NCBI GenBank assembly: GCA_020629035.1
Contig: JAHDEC010000005.1
Location: forward strand, 1-64,000
DNA length: 64,000 nucleotides
DNA from: Saprospiraceae bacterium
GTDB taxonomy: Bacteria; Bacteroidota; Bacteroidia; Chitinophagales; Saprospiraceae
Direction of reading: 5' to 3'
A program made the position numbers and the translations under genes. Below are positions 49,791-57,998 of this stretch, piece by piece. The notes under the pieces are model-generated. The model searched no databases. It was given only the letters and a program-made list of their open reading frames with translations, and was not told where the DNA came from. Position 1 is the stretch's first letter; the number at the start of each line of letters is the position of its first letter.

Positions 49791-50411
49791 TTAAAATTTG
49801 ATAACTAGGTGAAGCCACTGAGGCGGAATTAATGATGTTTCAAATCTAGACTGATTATCACTCATATCTGAGCCTGACACAGTCAAAAATCGTGTTTCCT
49901 CAGCTCTATTTGCATATAAGACATAAGCTGTAGATTCAATTTCTAAGGCAATTCGTTTCTTAACCAAAAAATGAAGACCTAAAAACAGATCACCTCCAAT
50001 TCTCTTTTCATTATCGTATAACTCTACTACACCATTGCTTACCGTATTTTCCTCATATCCCGCAAAACCATCAAAACCATAATTAAAAAGTAACCTATCC
50101 GTAATATTTTTCCTCCACTCTAAACCCATTTTTAAATCACCTTGGACAACTTGCTCATCTAGACTAATAACATTATCCACTTGGCTAACCCTAAAGCCAA
50201 TAGCTGTGCGCAAGTATCTTCCCTTTTTCGAAAGAAGTCGTTTATAAGTTATTGGAAAGTTGGAAGCTTCAAAACCTGCTTCATTACCGAGTGAGCGGAC
50301 GAGCACATTCGTGATATTCACCCCTAATTCGTGTTTATACAAGGAAGAAGATTGCCCAAACAGCGAAAGGGAAAAACAAAAACTAATGAAAAAAAAGATA
50401 AATGATTTCAT
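49791..50411 (-). CDS. Outer membrane-like protein of unknown function
   Basis: A 206-residue protein with a signal peptide (1-19, SLSLFGQ), then a predicted all-beta body with alternating aromatic strands (e.g. YLRTAIGFRVSQVDN, GGDLFLGLHFLV) and a C-terminal phenylalanine. It looks like a small outer membrane barrel and resembles its downstream neighbour in style more than in sequence. The start is ATG, 2 bp behind the TonB receptor and 2 bp before the next gene, so co-transcription is very likely. No family is recognised. Confidence 0.7.
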   Translation of the reverse strand: MKSFIFFFISFCFSLSLFGQSSSLYKHELGVNITNVLVRSLGNEAGFEASNFPITYKRLLSKKGRYLRTAIGFRVSQVDNVISLDEQVVQGDLKMGLEWRKNITDRLLFNYGFDGFAGYEENTVSNGVVELYDNEKRIGGDLFLGLHFLVKKRIALEIESTAYVLYANRAEETRFLTVSGSDMSDNQSRFETSLIPPQWLHLVIKF

Positions 50412-50413
50412 AT

Positions 50414-52861
50414 TTAAAGATGTACTGATAAAGATAGCTTAAAGTTTCTTCCGCCTCCATTTACTCCAGAAGCAAAAGGTCTATAAAATTGATCTAATAC
50501 ATTGTCTACGCCTAATGATATGGAAAACAAATCAATTGGTTGATAATTCAGCCTTGCATTAACTAAATGATAAGACAAACTACCTTCAGGTGTGGCTAAA
50601 TCCGGATTATCCACACTTCCTCCAAAATCATTAATGTCTTTTGCTGCAAAGAATAAATGGCTTAGCCCAAATTCAAAAGATTTCATAGTGTAATCAACTG
50701 ATGCTTTGCTAAATATGGGTGGGATATGACCAAGGGGCGAAATAGATGCGCCATCCTCATTAATAATTTGGCCTTCCGTTATATTTATGCTCAATCGGCT
50801 GCGTAATTTTTCAGTCCAAGTAGACGCTAATTGAATTGAGCTGCCTTGGATCCTGGCTCTATCTGCATTCACATTTGCCGTAACTTGAAGGTCCTCTCCA
50901 TCCACTTCAAAAGTAGTAGAGCCATCTGGAAGACTGAATGATTCTCGCACAATGGCATCATTTAAAAGTGCTTGATAAACCACTACTTGAAAGGATTGAT
51001 GTTTAGAAGTCCACTCGTAAGCAAATTCGATATTCTGGGTTTTTTCTGGATTTAAATCAGGGTTTGGAATGGTTATCTCGTTTCCATTAACTCTAACTTT
51101 CGCTAAATCATCAATATTAGGCGCTCTAAAAGCAGTCCCTAATCCCATTCTAATGGATGATCGCTGAATATTATATCGTCCGTAGACATTCCAAACAAAT
51201 GCTCCGGTATTACTCTCAATACCTTGATAATAAAAATCTGGCCATTCTATTTGAGTACTCTGCTCATAATTTAAAAACATCTGCTGGATGGTTTGTCTTA
51301 CACCACCACTCAACTTTAAGGCCTCATTTTTACTGTACCAATCAGTTTTAAAATACAAACCTGCATTCCATAATCTATTAGTGCCGTCCGCATATCGGCT
51401 TAGTATATCATTACTTTGGACTGAGCTTATAATGTTTTCACTATAGGCTGAAGATATAACTGTGTTATGTTGAAAATCTGCTCCATAGTGAATAGAAAAA
51501 GAACGTGGCAATACTTTCCTAAAATCTAGATTTACACTACTCACATTTACGTCTTCTTCATTATGCTCCCTACTCAGAGATTGGTAGCGCCTTGTGATAC
51601 GATCTTCGTCAATGCGCTGATATGCTACTAAAAGTGAAGAGTGATCTGCAAATGGCTTTTTCAGATTCCAAGCCAATTTTGCACTCAGCAATAATCTATT
51701 TTGAGGCCCATAATTCCATTCGGAAAACCTCAAGGTATCATCCGATCGTTCTATTAAGGCATCATACCTTGGTACATCGGTCGATCCAGAATATTGAATA
51801 TTTGCAATGGCCTTTGCCGCCTTACCAAGTTTAAATGAAAGCTTTTGCTGGATATCAAATTGACTATATCCCGAGCCTATCTGAATCGAAGGATCAGTGT
51901 TTTGTAGTATGCTGTCTACTCCATTTATCGTAGAAACATAATCAGGTCTAAGTCCGAATTCTGGGTATTCGGTCGGTCTATTACTCCTACCTGAACGAAG
52001 ATCGCCAAAGGAATTAAAACTTAGGCTTGAGTAACTGCTGAATTCTGGACGCTGTAAAGTATAATCTAAGTGACTTGTGAAGCCATTATTTACCGTATTG
52101 TATCCTCCAACCACATTCAATGAAGTTTTAGAACCGTTTTCAATAAAGGCTGGCGTTTTTGTTCTAAAATGAATGACCCCTCCCAGTGCATCTGAGCCAT
52201 AAATTAAAGAACCGGGACCAAATAACAACTCTAATTGCTGTAAACTTTGGTGATCAACTGTAATGGCGTTTTGAAGATGTCCGTTGCGATAAATTGCATT
52301 GTTCATGCGTACTCCATCGATTACAAGAAGTAGTTTATTTGCTTCAAAACCACGCATAATGGGACTTCCGCCTCCGTATTGACTTTTCTGAACAAAGACT
52401 TCTCCACTTTGAGAAAGTACATCGGCAGAATTTTGAACTTGGAGAGACTTAATTTCCTTACTACTTATCGTTTCTACTTTGCCAATGATGTTTGACTTCT
52501 TAACGTTATTTCGTCCCACGATCATTACCTCTTCTAGTAAAATATCGGATGATTGCAAGACTAATTTGATGGGAAATGCAGAGTTTTTATCTAAAACTAT
52601 GCGTTGAGTTTCGTATCCCAAATAGTTAGTCTCTAAAGTTATTGGCTCTTCTAATGAAGTACTAATGGTAATTTCTCCATCCAAGTTAGATTCCCAAATA
52701 TTGGATGCCTCTTCATCAAACATTTGTACACCTATTAAAGGCATGCCATCCGCATCCACTATTTGTATGGTTTGCTGTCCAATAGCACAAACAAAAGGCA
52801 AACAAAAAACAAAACTAATCCAGCACCTTTTCCAATCTAATCGTAAACGTTGTTCCTTCAT
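50414..52861 (-). CDS. TonB-dependent outer membrane receptor (operon with sensor kinase)
   Basis: A product of 815 residues from the ATG at 52861. Order: signal (about 10-28), a CarboxypepD_reg-like domain (QIVDADGMPLIGVQMFDEEA onward to about 105), a plug (about 120-235, with PIMRGFEANKLLLVIDGVRM), and a barrel ending LSLSVHL. It resembles the iron/vitamin-type receptors more than SusC. The ATG lies inside the 3' end of the kinase gene (47-bp overlap), so the two are coupled. A TTG at 52882 would give a longer N-terminus and is less likely. The ligand is unknown. Confidence 0.9.
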   Translation of the reverse strand: MKEQRLRLDWKRCWISFVFCLPFVCAIGQQTIQIVDADGMPLIGVQMFDEEASNIWESNLDGEITISTSLEEPITLETNYLGYETQRIVLDKNSAFPIKLVLQSSDILLEEVMIVGRNNVKKSNIIGKVETISSKEIKSLQVQNSADVLSQSGEVFVQKSQYGGGSPIMRGFEANKLLLVIDGVRMNNAIYRNGHLQNAITVDHQSLQQLELLFGPGSLIYGSDALGGVIHFRTKTPAFIENGSKTSLNVVGGYNTVNNGFTSHLDYTLQRPEFSSYSSLSFNSFGDLRSGRSNRPTEYPEFGLRPDYVSTINGVDSILQNTDPSIQIGSGYSQFDIQQKLSFKLGKAAKAIANIQYSGSTDVPRYDALIERSDDTLRFSEWNYGPQNRLLLSAKLAWNLKKPFADHSSLLVAYQRIDEDRITRRYQSLSREHNEEDVNVSSVNLDFRKVLPRSFSIHYGADFQHNTVISSAYSENIISSVQSNDILSRYADGTNRLWNAGLYFKTDWYSKNEALKLSGGVRQTIQQMFLNYEQSTQIEWPDFYYQGIESNTGAFVWNVYGRYNIQRSSIRMGLGTAFRAPNIDDLAKVRVNGNEITIPNPDLNPEKTQNIEFAYEWTSKHQSFQVVVYQALLNDAIVRESFSLPDGSTTFEVDGEDLQVTANVNADRARIQGSSIQLASTWTEKLRSRLSINITEGQIINEDGASISPLGHIPPIFSKASVDYTMKSFEFGLSHLFFAAKDINDFGGSVDNPDLATPEGSLSYHLVNARLNYQPIDLFSISLGVDNVLDQFYRPFASGVNGGGRNFKLSLSVHL

Positions 52862-53966
52862 TTGGTTTTGAACTTTTAACAAATATCTTTCCGTTGTGAT
52901 AATTTTCGATAATCCGCTGTGCTAAAGATAATCCTAAGCCCCAGCCTCTCTTTTTAGTAGAATAACCGGGCTGAAAAACGGTTTTATGTTTGGAAGCAGC
53001 AATACCTTTTCCTGTATCTGACAAATCAACATTTATGTAGCCACCATCATGGTATATGTAGGCCGAAATAGTTCCGGTGCTCTCCATTGAATCTAAAGAA
53101 TTCCTCAATAGATTTTCTACCACCCAAGCAAATAAATGCTGGTTTAAAAATCCATTATAATAAGCCGAACTATCATCTGTAATCGTGAATTTTACATGCT
53201 TAGGCGCTCTTCGTTCCATATAAACAAAAGCCGTCTCTATCTCACTTTTCACATCGAACGATTCCAATTTAGGTTTAGAACCAATCTTAGAAAATCGATC
53301 AGCAATTAATTCAAGTCGTTCCACATCATTTCTTAATTCACCCACTATTTCTTCTTGTTCATCGTTAATTCCACTCACTTTTAAGTGTTCTATCCAGGCG
53401 ATTATAGCACTTATAGGTGTACCTAATTGGTGAGCCGTTTCCTTGGCCATTCCTACCCAAACTCTATTTTGTTCCGCCTTCCGAGACGAAGAAAAACCTA
53501 AATAACCAAATCCAACAAAAGCTCCAAGTAATATCATTTGCACAAATGGAAATAGAGTAATTAGTTTGTAAAGCCTAGAGTTTTCAAAATAGATATATCG
53601 TGCATAACCAGTTGTTTCTACTGGTTTTTTACCTGCATTCAGGAATTTTTCCTTCCTTTTCTGATAATATTCTTGAGAGTGTTCATGGTCAGCATCACCT
53701 GAGCTAAATACGCCGGCTTCGCTTTCCATGATTACTGGAATGTTATTGTATTTCTCTAATATATCCGCTTCAAACTGAACATCAGCATCTAATGATTTTT
53801 CATAGATAGATTCCATTGCTTTTGCATAAAGAATCACCTTATTCTTTTCATTTTCGGCTAACTTATTAGCAAGATAACCTGAGTAAATTATCGTAATGAG
53901 TACGATAATAGATCCTGCAATCAAAAAATAAAGCTTCCACCTTGATTTCCTAGAATAGATATCCAT
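52815..53966 (-). CDS. Membrane sensor histidine kinase
   Basis: A 383-residue kinase with two membrane helices (about 13-29 and 136-158) enclosing an extracytoplasmic sensor of about 105 residues, then an H-box with H179 (ETAHQLGTPISAI) and an ATP-binding domain carrying the N-box (VVENLLRNSLDSM), DTGKGI and GWGLGLSLAQRI. It phosphorylates itself in response to an unknown external signal and passes the phosphate to a regulator. No response regulator gene adjoins it; instead a TonB receptor gene overlaps its 3' end. TATCTTTA, one base off the -7 consensus, lies a few bases before the ATG. Confidence 0.9.
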   Translation of the reverse strand: MDIYSRKSRWKLYFLIAGSIIVLITIIYSGYLANKLAENEKNKVILYAKAMESIYEKSLDADVQFEADILEKYNNIPVIMESEAGVFSSGDADHEHSQEYYQKRKEKFLNAGKKPVETTGYARYIYFENSRLYKLITLFPFVQMILLGAFVGFGYLGFSSSRKAEQNRVWVGMAKETAHQLGTPISAIIAWIEHLKVSGINDEQEEIVGELRNDVERLELIADRFSKIGSKPKLESFDVKSEIETAFVYMERRAPKHVKFTITDDSSAYYNGFLNQHLFAWVVENLLRNSLDSMESTGTISAYIYHDGGYINVDLSDTGKGIAASKHKTVFQPGYSTKKRGWGLGLSLAQRIIENYHNGKIFVKSSKPNEGTTFTIRLEKVLD

Positions 53967-54029
53967 GAACTGTAAAGATAATTTCTATATCTAAAACGAA
54001 GGCGAACTGATGATTCATATAAATAACTA

Positions 54030-54037
54030 TACTTTTG
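54030..54037 (+). promoter_or_regulatory. Bacteroidota -7 box (TACTTTTG) of rlmN
   Basis: Matches TAnnTTTG and ends 4 nt before the GTG at 54042. Transcription would start at the GTG, giving a leaderless mRNA on a non-ATG start. No -33 TTG is seen. Confidence 0.45.
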
Positions 54038-54041
54038 TGTT

Positions 54042-55094
54042 GTGGAGGAGACATTAGATAAACTAGATATTAGGCGATTTGATTTAGCAAAAATCAAGGA
54101 AGCCATCATTAGCATGGGACAGCCTGGTTTTAGAGCTAAACAAATTTATGAGTGGTTGTGGCAAAAAGGCGCAAAGGACTTCGATGATATGACCAATTTG
54201 CCTCTGGCGCTTAGAACTCAGTTGGCAGCGCGTTATCGAATTAACTTCATAAAACTCGATCAAGCACAATTTAGCAATGATGGCACCATTAAAAGTCGAT
54301 TCTTATTGCACGATGGTGCCTTGATAGAATCAGTCCTCATACCTGTTCCAAAGGATAAACGATTTACCGTGTGTGTCTCTAGTCAAGTGGGCTGCAGCCT
54401 TAATTGCAGTTTCTGTGCTACAGGCAAAATGAAAAGAGTAAGGAATTTGGACGCTTCAGAGATTTACGACCAAGTAGTGGAAGTCAATAAACAGTGCTTG
54501 GAAAAATTTGGACACGGACTCACCAACATAGTATATATGGGTATGGGTGAGCCCTTACTTAGCTACCAGAATGTAATGGATAGCATTAGACACATCAGTT
54601 CCCCAGAAGGTTTAGGTATGTCGGCTCGAAGGATCACCATAAGTACGGCTGGGATAGCGAAGATGATAAAAAAACTAGCCGATGATGAATCAAAGGTAAA
54701 TCTTGCACTCTCATTACATGCGGCTGATGATGTTAAGCGGAATGAGATTATGCCGATAAACGAGCAAAATGATTTGAAACGCTTAATGGAAGCTTTACGG
54801 TATTATTATCAAAAAACCAAGAATAAGATTAGCTACGAATACATCACATTCGCTGGTTTTAATGATTCGCTTGAAGATGCAGATCGACTGGCTAAATTAT
54901 GCAAATCTTTTCCGGTTAAAGTAAATATTATAGAATATAATCCCATTGCAGGATTTGATATGGTGAAGTCCAATGTCGATACCATTGATCAGTTTGCTCA
55001 ACGATTGCGAAAGCATGATGTAATGGTAACAGTGCGACGATCAAGAGGTAAAGATATTGATGCAGCTTGTGGACAATTAGCTAATAAGGGTTAA
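54042..55094 (+). CDS. rlmN: 23S rRNA (adenine-2503-C2)-methyltransferase / tRNA A37 methyltransferase
   Basis: A radical SAM enzyme of 350 residues that methylates A2503 of 23S rRNA and A37 of some tRNAs. The cluster cysteines C118, C122 and C125 (GCSLNCSFC) and the C-terminal catalytic C343 (DAACGQLA) are all present. MGMGEPLLSYQNV and LALSLHAADD match the family. The start is GTG at 54042, immediately after a TACTTTTG box; the conserved N-terminal domain starts too early for the next in-frame ATG. The stop overlaps the convergent recX stop by 4 bp (TTAA). Confidence 0.95.
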   Translation: MEETLDKLDIRRFDLAKIKEAIISMGQPGFRAKQIYEWLWQKGAKDFDDMTNLPLALRTQLAARYRINFIKLDQAQFSNDGTIKSRFLLHDGALIESVLIPVPKDKRFTVCVSSQVGCSLNCSFCATGKMKRVRNLDASEIYDQVVEVNKQCLEKFGHGLTNIVYMGMGEPLLSYQNVMDSIRHISSPEGLGMSARRITISTAGIAKMIKKLADDESKVNLALSLHAADDVKRNEIMPINEQNDLKRLMEALRYYYQKTKNKISYEYITFAGFNDSLEDADRLAKLCKSFPVKVNIIEYNPIAGFDMVKSNVDTIDQFAQRLRKHDVMVTVRRSRGKDIDAACGQLANKG

Positions 55095-55570
55095 ATGCTC
55101 GGCAAAAAATCAGCTAATTCAGCATAACTATACCCTTTTCGCATCATAAACTCTTGTACCTTTTTTCGCTTGATAAACTGGTTTTTCTCGGAACTAAGGC
55201 TCCTTAATTTTTTATCGATTAGATGTTCAATGTTGCTAAAATATATTTCATCTTCGATCTGATTTAAACCCTTTTTTATGTTGTAGGCTGAAATTTGGCG
55301 CCTTTTTAATTCTTGTAAAATTTTAGCCCTACCCCATTTTTTCATTTTATATTTTCCCCGTACAAAGCCTTCAGCAAATCTCGTCTCATTTAAAAAATTC
55401 TCGGTAATTAGATCACTGATAATCTCATCTTGCGTATCACCATAAATAGATAAATCAAACAACTTTTGTTTGACTTCCTGATGGCAACGCTCTTGATACG
55501 CACAATATTTGCGCAATTTTTCCATCGCTTGGTCAGGAGTATATGTTTTTTTATATGGTTTTCGCTCCAC
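55091..55570 (-). CDS. recX: RecA regulator RecX
   Basis: A 159-residue helical protein of the RecX family, which binds RecA filaments and limits their activity. Family features are TPDQAMEKLRKYCAYQERCHQEVKQKL at the start and YADLADF-like repeats at the end. It is built of the usual three-helix repeats: FAEGFVRGKYKMKKWGRAKI is the second repeat. The start is GTG at 55570; the ATG at 55525 would delete the first conserved helix. recA is not in the window. The stop overlaps rlmN. Confidence 0.88.
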   Translation of the reverse strand: MERKPYKKTYTPDQAMEKLRKYCAYQERCHQEVKQKLFDLSIYGDTQDEIISDLITENFLNETRFAEGFVRGKYKMKKWGRAKILQELKRRQISAYNIKKGLNQIEDEIYFSNIEHLIDKKLRSLSSEKNQFIKRKKVQEFMMRKGYSYAELADFLPSI

Positions 55571-55679
55571 CTTAGTTAGAAAATGCTGTTTAAAAATTAT
55601 TTAATGCAAATTGAAGTTACCTCCTACTTTTTATACGTCTCTAAATAGACTCTTTAATTAACCAAAATTTTAAATATTT

Positions 55680-56501
55680 ATGCAAATCGATCTTAGTAAA
55701 ATTGTCGATCAAGGATTAGGCTTAGCAATGAACTATATCCCTATGGTTGCACTGGCCATTTTAACCCTCATTATTGGAAACAAAGTTATCAAATGGTTAG
55801 TTGCCAGAATAGGTAGAATTATGGATAGAACTGAAACTGACGAATCTTTATCCAAGTTTCTTATGTCCTTACTCGGCATTGGACTAAAAATAATGCTGAT
55901 ACTCTCTGTGGCTGCCATGTTTGGTATAAATACCACTGCTTTTATAGCCATTTTTAGTGCATTAATGGTTGGTGTCGGTATGGCTTTAAATGGTACCATC
56001 GGGCATTTTGCCAGTGGAGTGATGCTCTTAATCTTTAAGCCTTTTAAGGTAGGTGATTTAGTTACGATTGGGGTGGGCAGAACAGGCACAGTGGAAGCCA
56101 TTAACGCCTTTAACACAACGCTTAAAACACTTGATAATCAACGTATTATCATAGGAAATAGCAACGTGACCGGTAATGATGTCATTAATATTTCTGGCCA
56201 AGAAATTGTGGGTGTTGAATTGGATTATGGTATCGGTTATGATGACGATATTGACAGAGCAAAGAAAATAATCTTAGAAGTGGGAGAAGCTTGTCCTTAC
56301 ATATTAAAAGATCCTAGTCAGGGAGTAGTTGTTTCGTCATTAGGCGATAGTGCTGTTGTATTGTCTACTAGACCTTTTTGTAAAAGCGAGCATTTTTGGG
56401 ATACCAAATTTTACATGCAAGAACATGTGAAAAAAGCCTTTGATAAGCAAGATATCGGTATACCGTACAATACATTAGATATTAAAATGATCAATAACTA
56501 G
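55680..56501 (+). CDS. MscS-family small-conductance mechanosensitive channel (short form)
   Basis: A 273-residue channel with three N-terminal helices (about 18-40, 62-82 and 88-118) and an MscS beta-domain (FKVGDLVTIGVGRTGTVEAINAF). The pore helix region MVGVGMALNGTIGHFASG follows the MscS Gly/Ala pattern with some changes, such as N instead of the usual Q. It is about the size of E. coli MscS and is a second channel beside that at 23515. The start is ATG. A bidirectional terminator follows before the convergent lytic transglycosylase gene. Confidence 0.9.
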   Translation: MQIDLSKIVDQGLGLAMNYIPMVALAILTLIIGNKVIKWLVARIGRIMDRTETDESLSKFLMSLLGIGLKIMLILSVAAMFGINTTAFIAIFSALMVGVGMALNGTIGHFASGVMLLIFKPFKVGDLVTIGVGRTGTVEAINAFNTTLKTLDNQRIIIGNSNVTGNDVINISGQEIVGVELDYGIGYDDDIDRAKKIILEVGEACPYILKDPSQGVVVSSLGDSAVVLSTRPFCKSEHFWDTKFYMQEHVKKAFDKQDIGIPYNTLDIKMINN

Positions 56502-56515
56502 TATCTATAAACTAA

Positions 56516-56541
56516 AAAAGCCAATCCTAGGACTGGCTTTT
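56516..56541. terminator. Bidirectional intrinsic terminator between mscS and the lytic transglycosylase gene
   Basis: An 8-bp stem (56516-56523 with 56534-56541), interrupted by one mismatch and then three more pairs around a tiny loop, is flanked by A and T runs on both sides. It sits 14 bp after mscS and 19 bp before the end of the convergent gene. Confidence 0.75.
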
Positions 56542-56560
56542 CTATATATCTTAAAGCTAT

Positions 56561-57646
56561 CTATCTATCGAACACACTGCGCTGTCGCATTGAACTCACC
56601 TTAGCAATGTAATTATTGGCTAAGCGATGGATAGACAATATACTGTCTCTACTTTCTACAAGATCCTTTCTCTGCGCTTCCTCTCTTTTCTCTAGCATTA
56701 TAGCAAATGAAGCTTTATCATAAATTCTGAAATAATCAAACAATCGATTTACAGGCAAAATGAGTGGATAATCTCCATTAGCAGGTATAAATCCCTTACT
56801 GTATGATGGATTTAACTTCTTTAATACATCTACATGTACATTTAAGTTTTCACTTAATTCTGATAACGAAAGTCTTTGATTCGTTTTTACTTCAATTGTA
56901 GATTGTAATAAATCTTCAGGAACTCTAGGCTGCAAGTCATGAGAATGATAATAGTTCATTAAATACATAGAAGCTATTACTCGAGGAACGTATGCTTGAG
57001 TTTCTTTCGGTAAATACTTACGCATTTTCCAAAAATCTTTACTTCCAGACTTTCTAATAGCCTTTCTCACATTACCCGGACCACCGTTATATGCAGCTAT
57101 TGCAAGAGTCCAATCATCAAACATCTCGTATAAAGACTCCAAATAGTCTATCGCCGCACTTGTCGATTTTCTAGGATCTCTTCTTTCGTCAATAACGTCT
57201 GAGATTTCCAGTCCTTGCATTCTACCAGTAGACTTAATAAACTGCCATAAACCAGCAGCACCCACGCTAGAAGTTGCACTTGGACGTAATAATGATTCTA
57301 TTACCGCCACGTTTTTAAGTTCAGAAGGCAAATTTCGCTTAGAAAGCTCTTCATCAAACAATGGGAAATATAGCATTGCTCTACCAATTAAATTTTCGGT
57401 AGCTTGACGGTGATACACCGTGTATTGTAAGATTCTTGTTCGAACCTCTGAGGTATATTTTACTGAAATCGCAGTTTGAAGGTTACCTAACCTACTCTCA
57501 ATATCTTCATCACTAGGCTTCTGCACCTTGATATTTATATTGAATTCTGCTGCCTCATTGACATGTGCCAATGCTTTGGATGGGTTAAAGCCGATTAGGG
57601 CAAAGAATATCACCATCACTGTAGGTATACAATGAATTCTGTTCAT
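56561..57646 (-). CDS. Secreted lytic transglycosylase with SLT and LysM domains (MltD-like)
   Basis: A 361-residue peptidoglycan-cleaving enzyme. Order: signal peptide (1-27), an SLT goose-lysozyme-like domain (about 103-215) with catalytic E117 (VIESLLRPSA), GAAGLWQFIKSTG and AIAAYNGGPGNVRKA, then one LysM (about 258-305, RLSLSELSENLNV). It cuts MurNAc-GlcNAc bonds to form anhydro ends. It belongs to the membrane-bound MltD group, although the N-terminus has no obvious lipobox. The start is ATG. Its promoter-like box at 57778-57785 would give a long (about 125 nt), hairpin-rich leader. Confidence 0.9.
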   Translation of the reverse strand: MNRIHCIPTVMVIFFALIGFNPSKALAHVNEAAEFNINIKVQKPSDEDIESRLGNLQTAISVKYTSEVRTRILQYTVYHRQATENLIGRAMLYFPLFDEELSKRNLPSELKNVAVIESLLRPSATSSVGAAGLWQFIKSTGRMQGLEISDVIDERRDPRKSTSAAIDYLESLYEMFDDWTLAIAAYNGGPGNVRKAIRKSGSKDFWKMRKYLPKETQAYVPRVIASMYLMNYYHSHDLQPRVPEDLLQSTIEVKTNQRLSLSELSENLNVHVDVLKKLNPSYSKGFIPANGDYPLILPVNRLFDYFRIYDKASFAIMLEKREEAQRKDLVESRDSILSIHRLANNYIAKVSSMRQRSVFDR

Positions 57647-57661
57647 AGGACCACACTTGTA

Positions 57662-57681
57662 ATTTCCGTTTAACGGGAAAT
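57662..57681 (-). other. Leader hairpin of the lytic transglycosylase gene, nearest the start
   Basis: A stem of six pairs (57662-57667 with 57676-57681), extended by three more inner pairs with one bulge. It lies 15 bp before the ATG, close enough to affect translation. Confidence 0.4.
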
Positions 57682-57700
57682 GAAATAATCAAATAAATTT

Positions 57701-57714
57701 CTGACAAAAGTCAG
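57701..57714 (-). other. Leader hairpin of the lytic transglycosylase gene, middle
   Basis: A 5-bp perfect stem (57701-57705 with 57710-57714) with a 4-nt A-rich loop on the plus strand (T-rich in the RNA). Short, but it lies between two others in the same leader. Confidence 0.3.
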
Positions 57715-57738
57715 GTTAACAAAATAAAATTCGGATTA

Positions 57739-57772
57739 CATATAGTTATAATTTGTTATACATAACTATATG
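57739..57772 (-). promoter_or_regulatory. 11-bp inverted repeat at the predicted transcription start of the lytic transglycosylase gene
   Basis: A perfect 11-bp inverted repeat (57739-57749 with 57762-57772) with a 12-nt spacer begins 5 bp after the -7 box at 57778-57785, so it covers +1 to about +34. It could be an operator for a dimeric repressor or a 5' RNA hairpin. Confidence 0.5.
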
Positions 57773-57777
57773 AGGTG

Positions 57778-57785
57778 CAAATATA
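57778..57785 (-). promoter_or_regulatory. Bacteroidota -7 box (TATATTTG) of the lytic transglycosylase gene
   Basis: Reads TATATTTG followed by C on the minus strand. Transcription would start near 57773, leaving a leader of about 127 nt before the ATG at 57646. No -33 TTG is seen at normal spacing. Confidence 0.5.
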
Positions 57786-57998
57786 AACGACTTTTCAATT
57801 TAGTGCACAGTATTTTAAATATTAATTTTTTATTTAATATGTTAATGCAAATAGCGTGCCATGACTGAAATCGCCAAATATAATTCGCCTTATGGTTAAA
57901 ATAAACGTTGGGGATAGGCTGAAAGTATAATCAGCACGGGGTTTTTACTTAATATTGTGTTAATACTAAATGGACTTGATACAGCCCATTACAATAAC

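Larger units (their letters stand above)
57647..57998. other. 352-bp intergenic region with leader hairpins, no gene
   Basis: It holds no ORF of note and no recognisable tRNA. Its left part is the structured leader of the lytic transglycosylase gene (three hairpins, 57662-57772) with a TATATTTG box at 57778-57785. The right part, 57790-57998, carries the 3' flank of hisS; I see no obvious terminator there. Confidence 0.55.

Noticed and set aside
57790-57998. RNA gene in the gap between hisS and the lytic transglycosylase gene
   Set aside because: No cloverleaf, T-loop motif or other recognisable RNA structure was found by eye.
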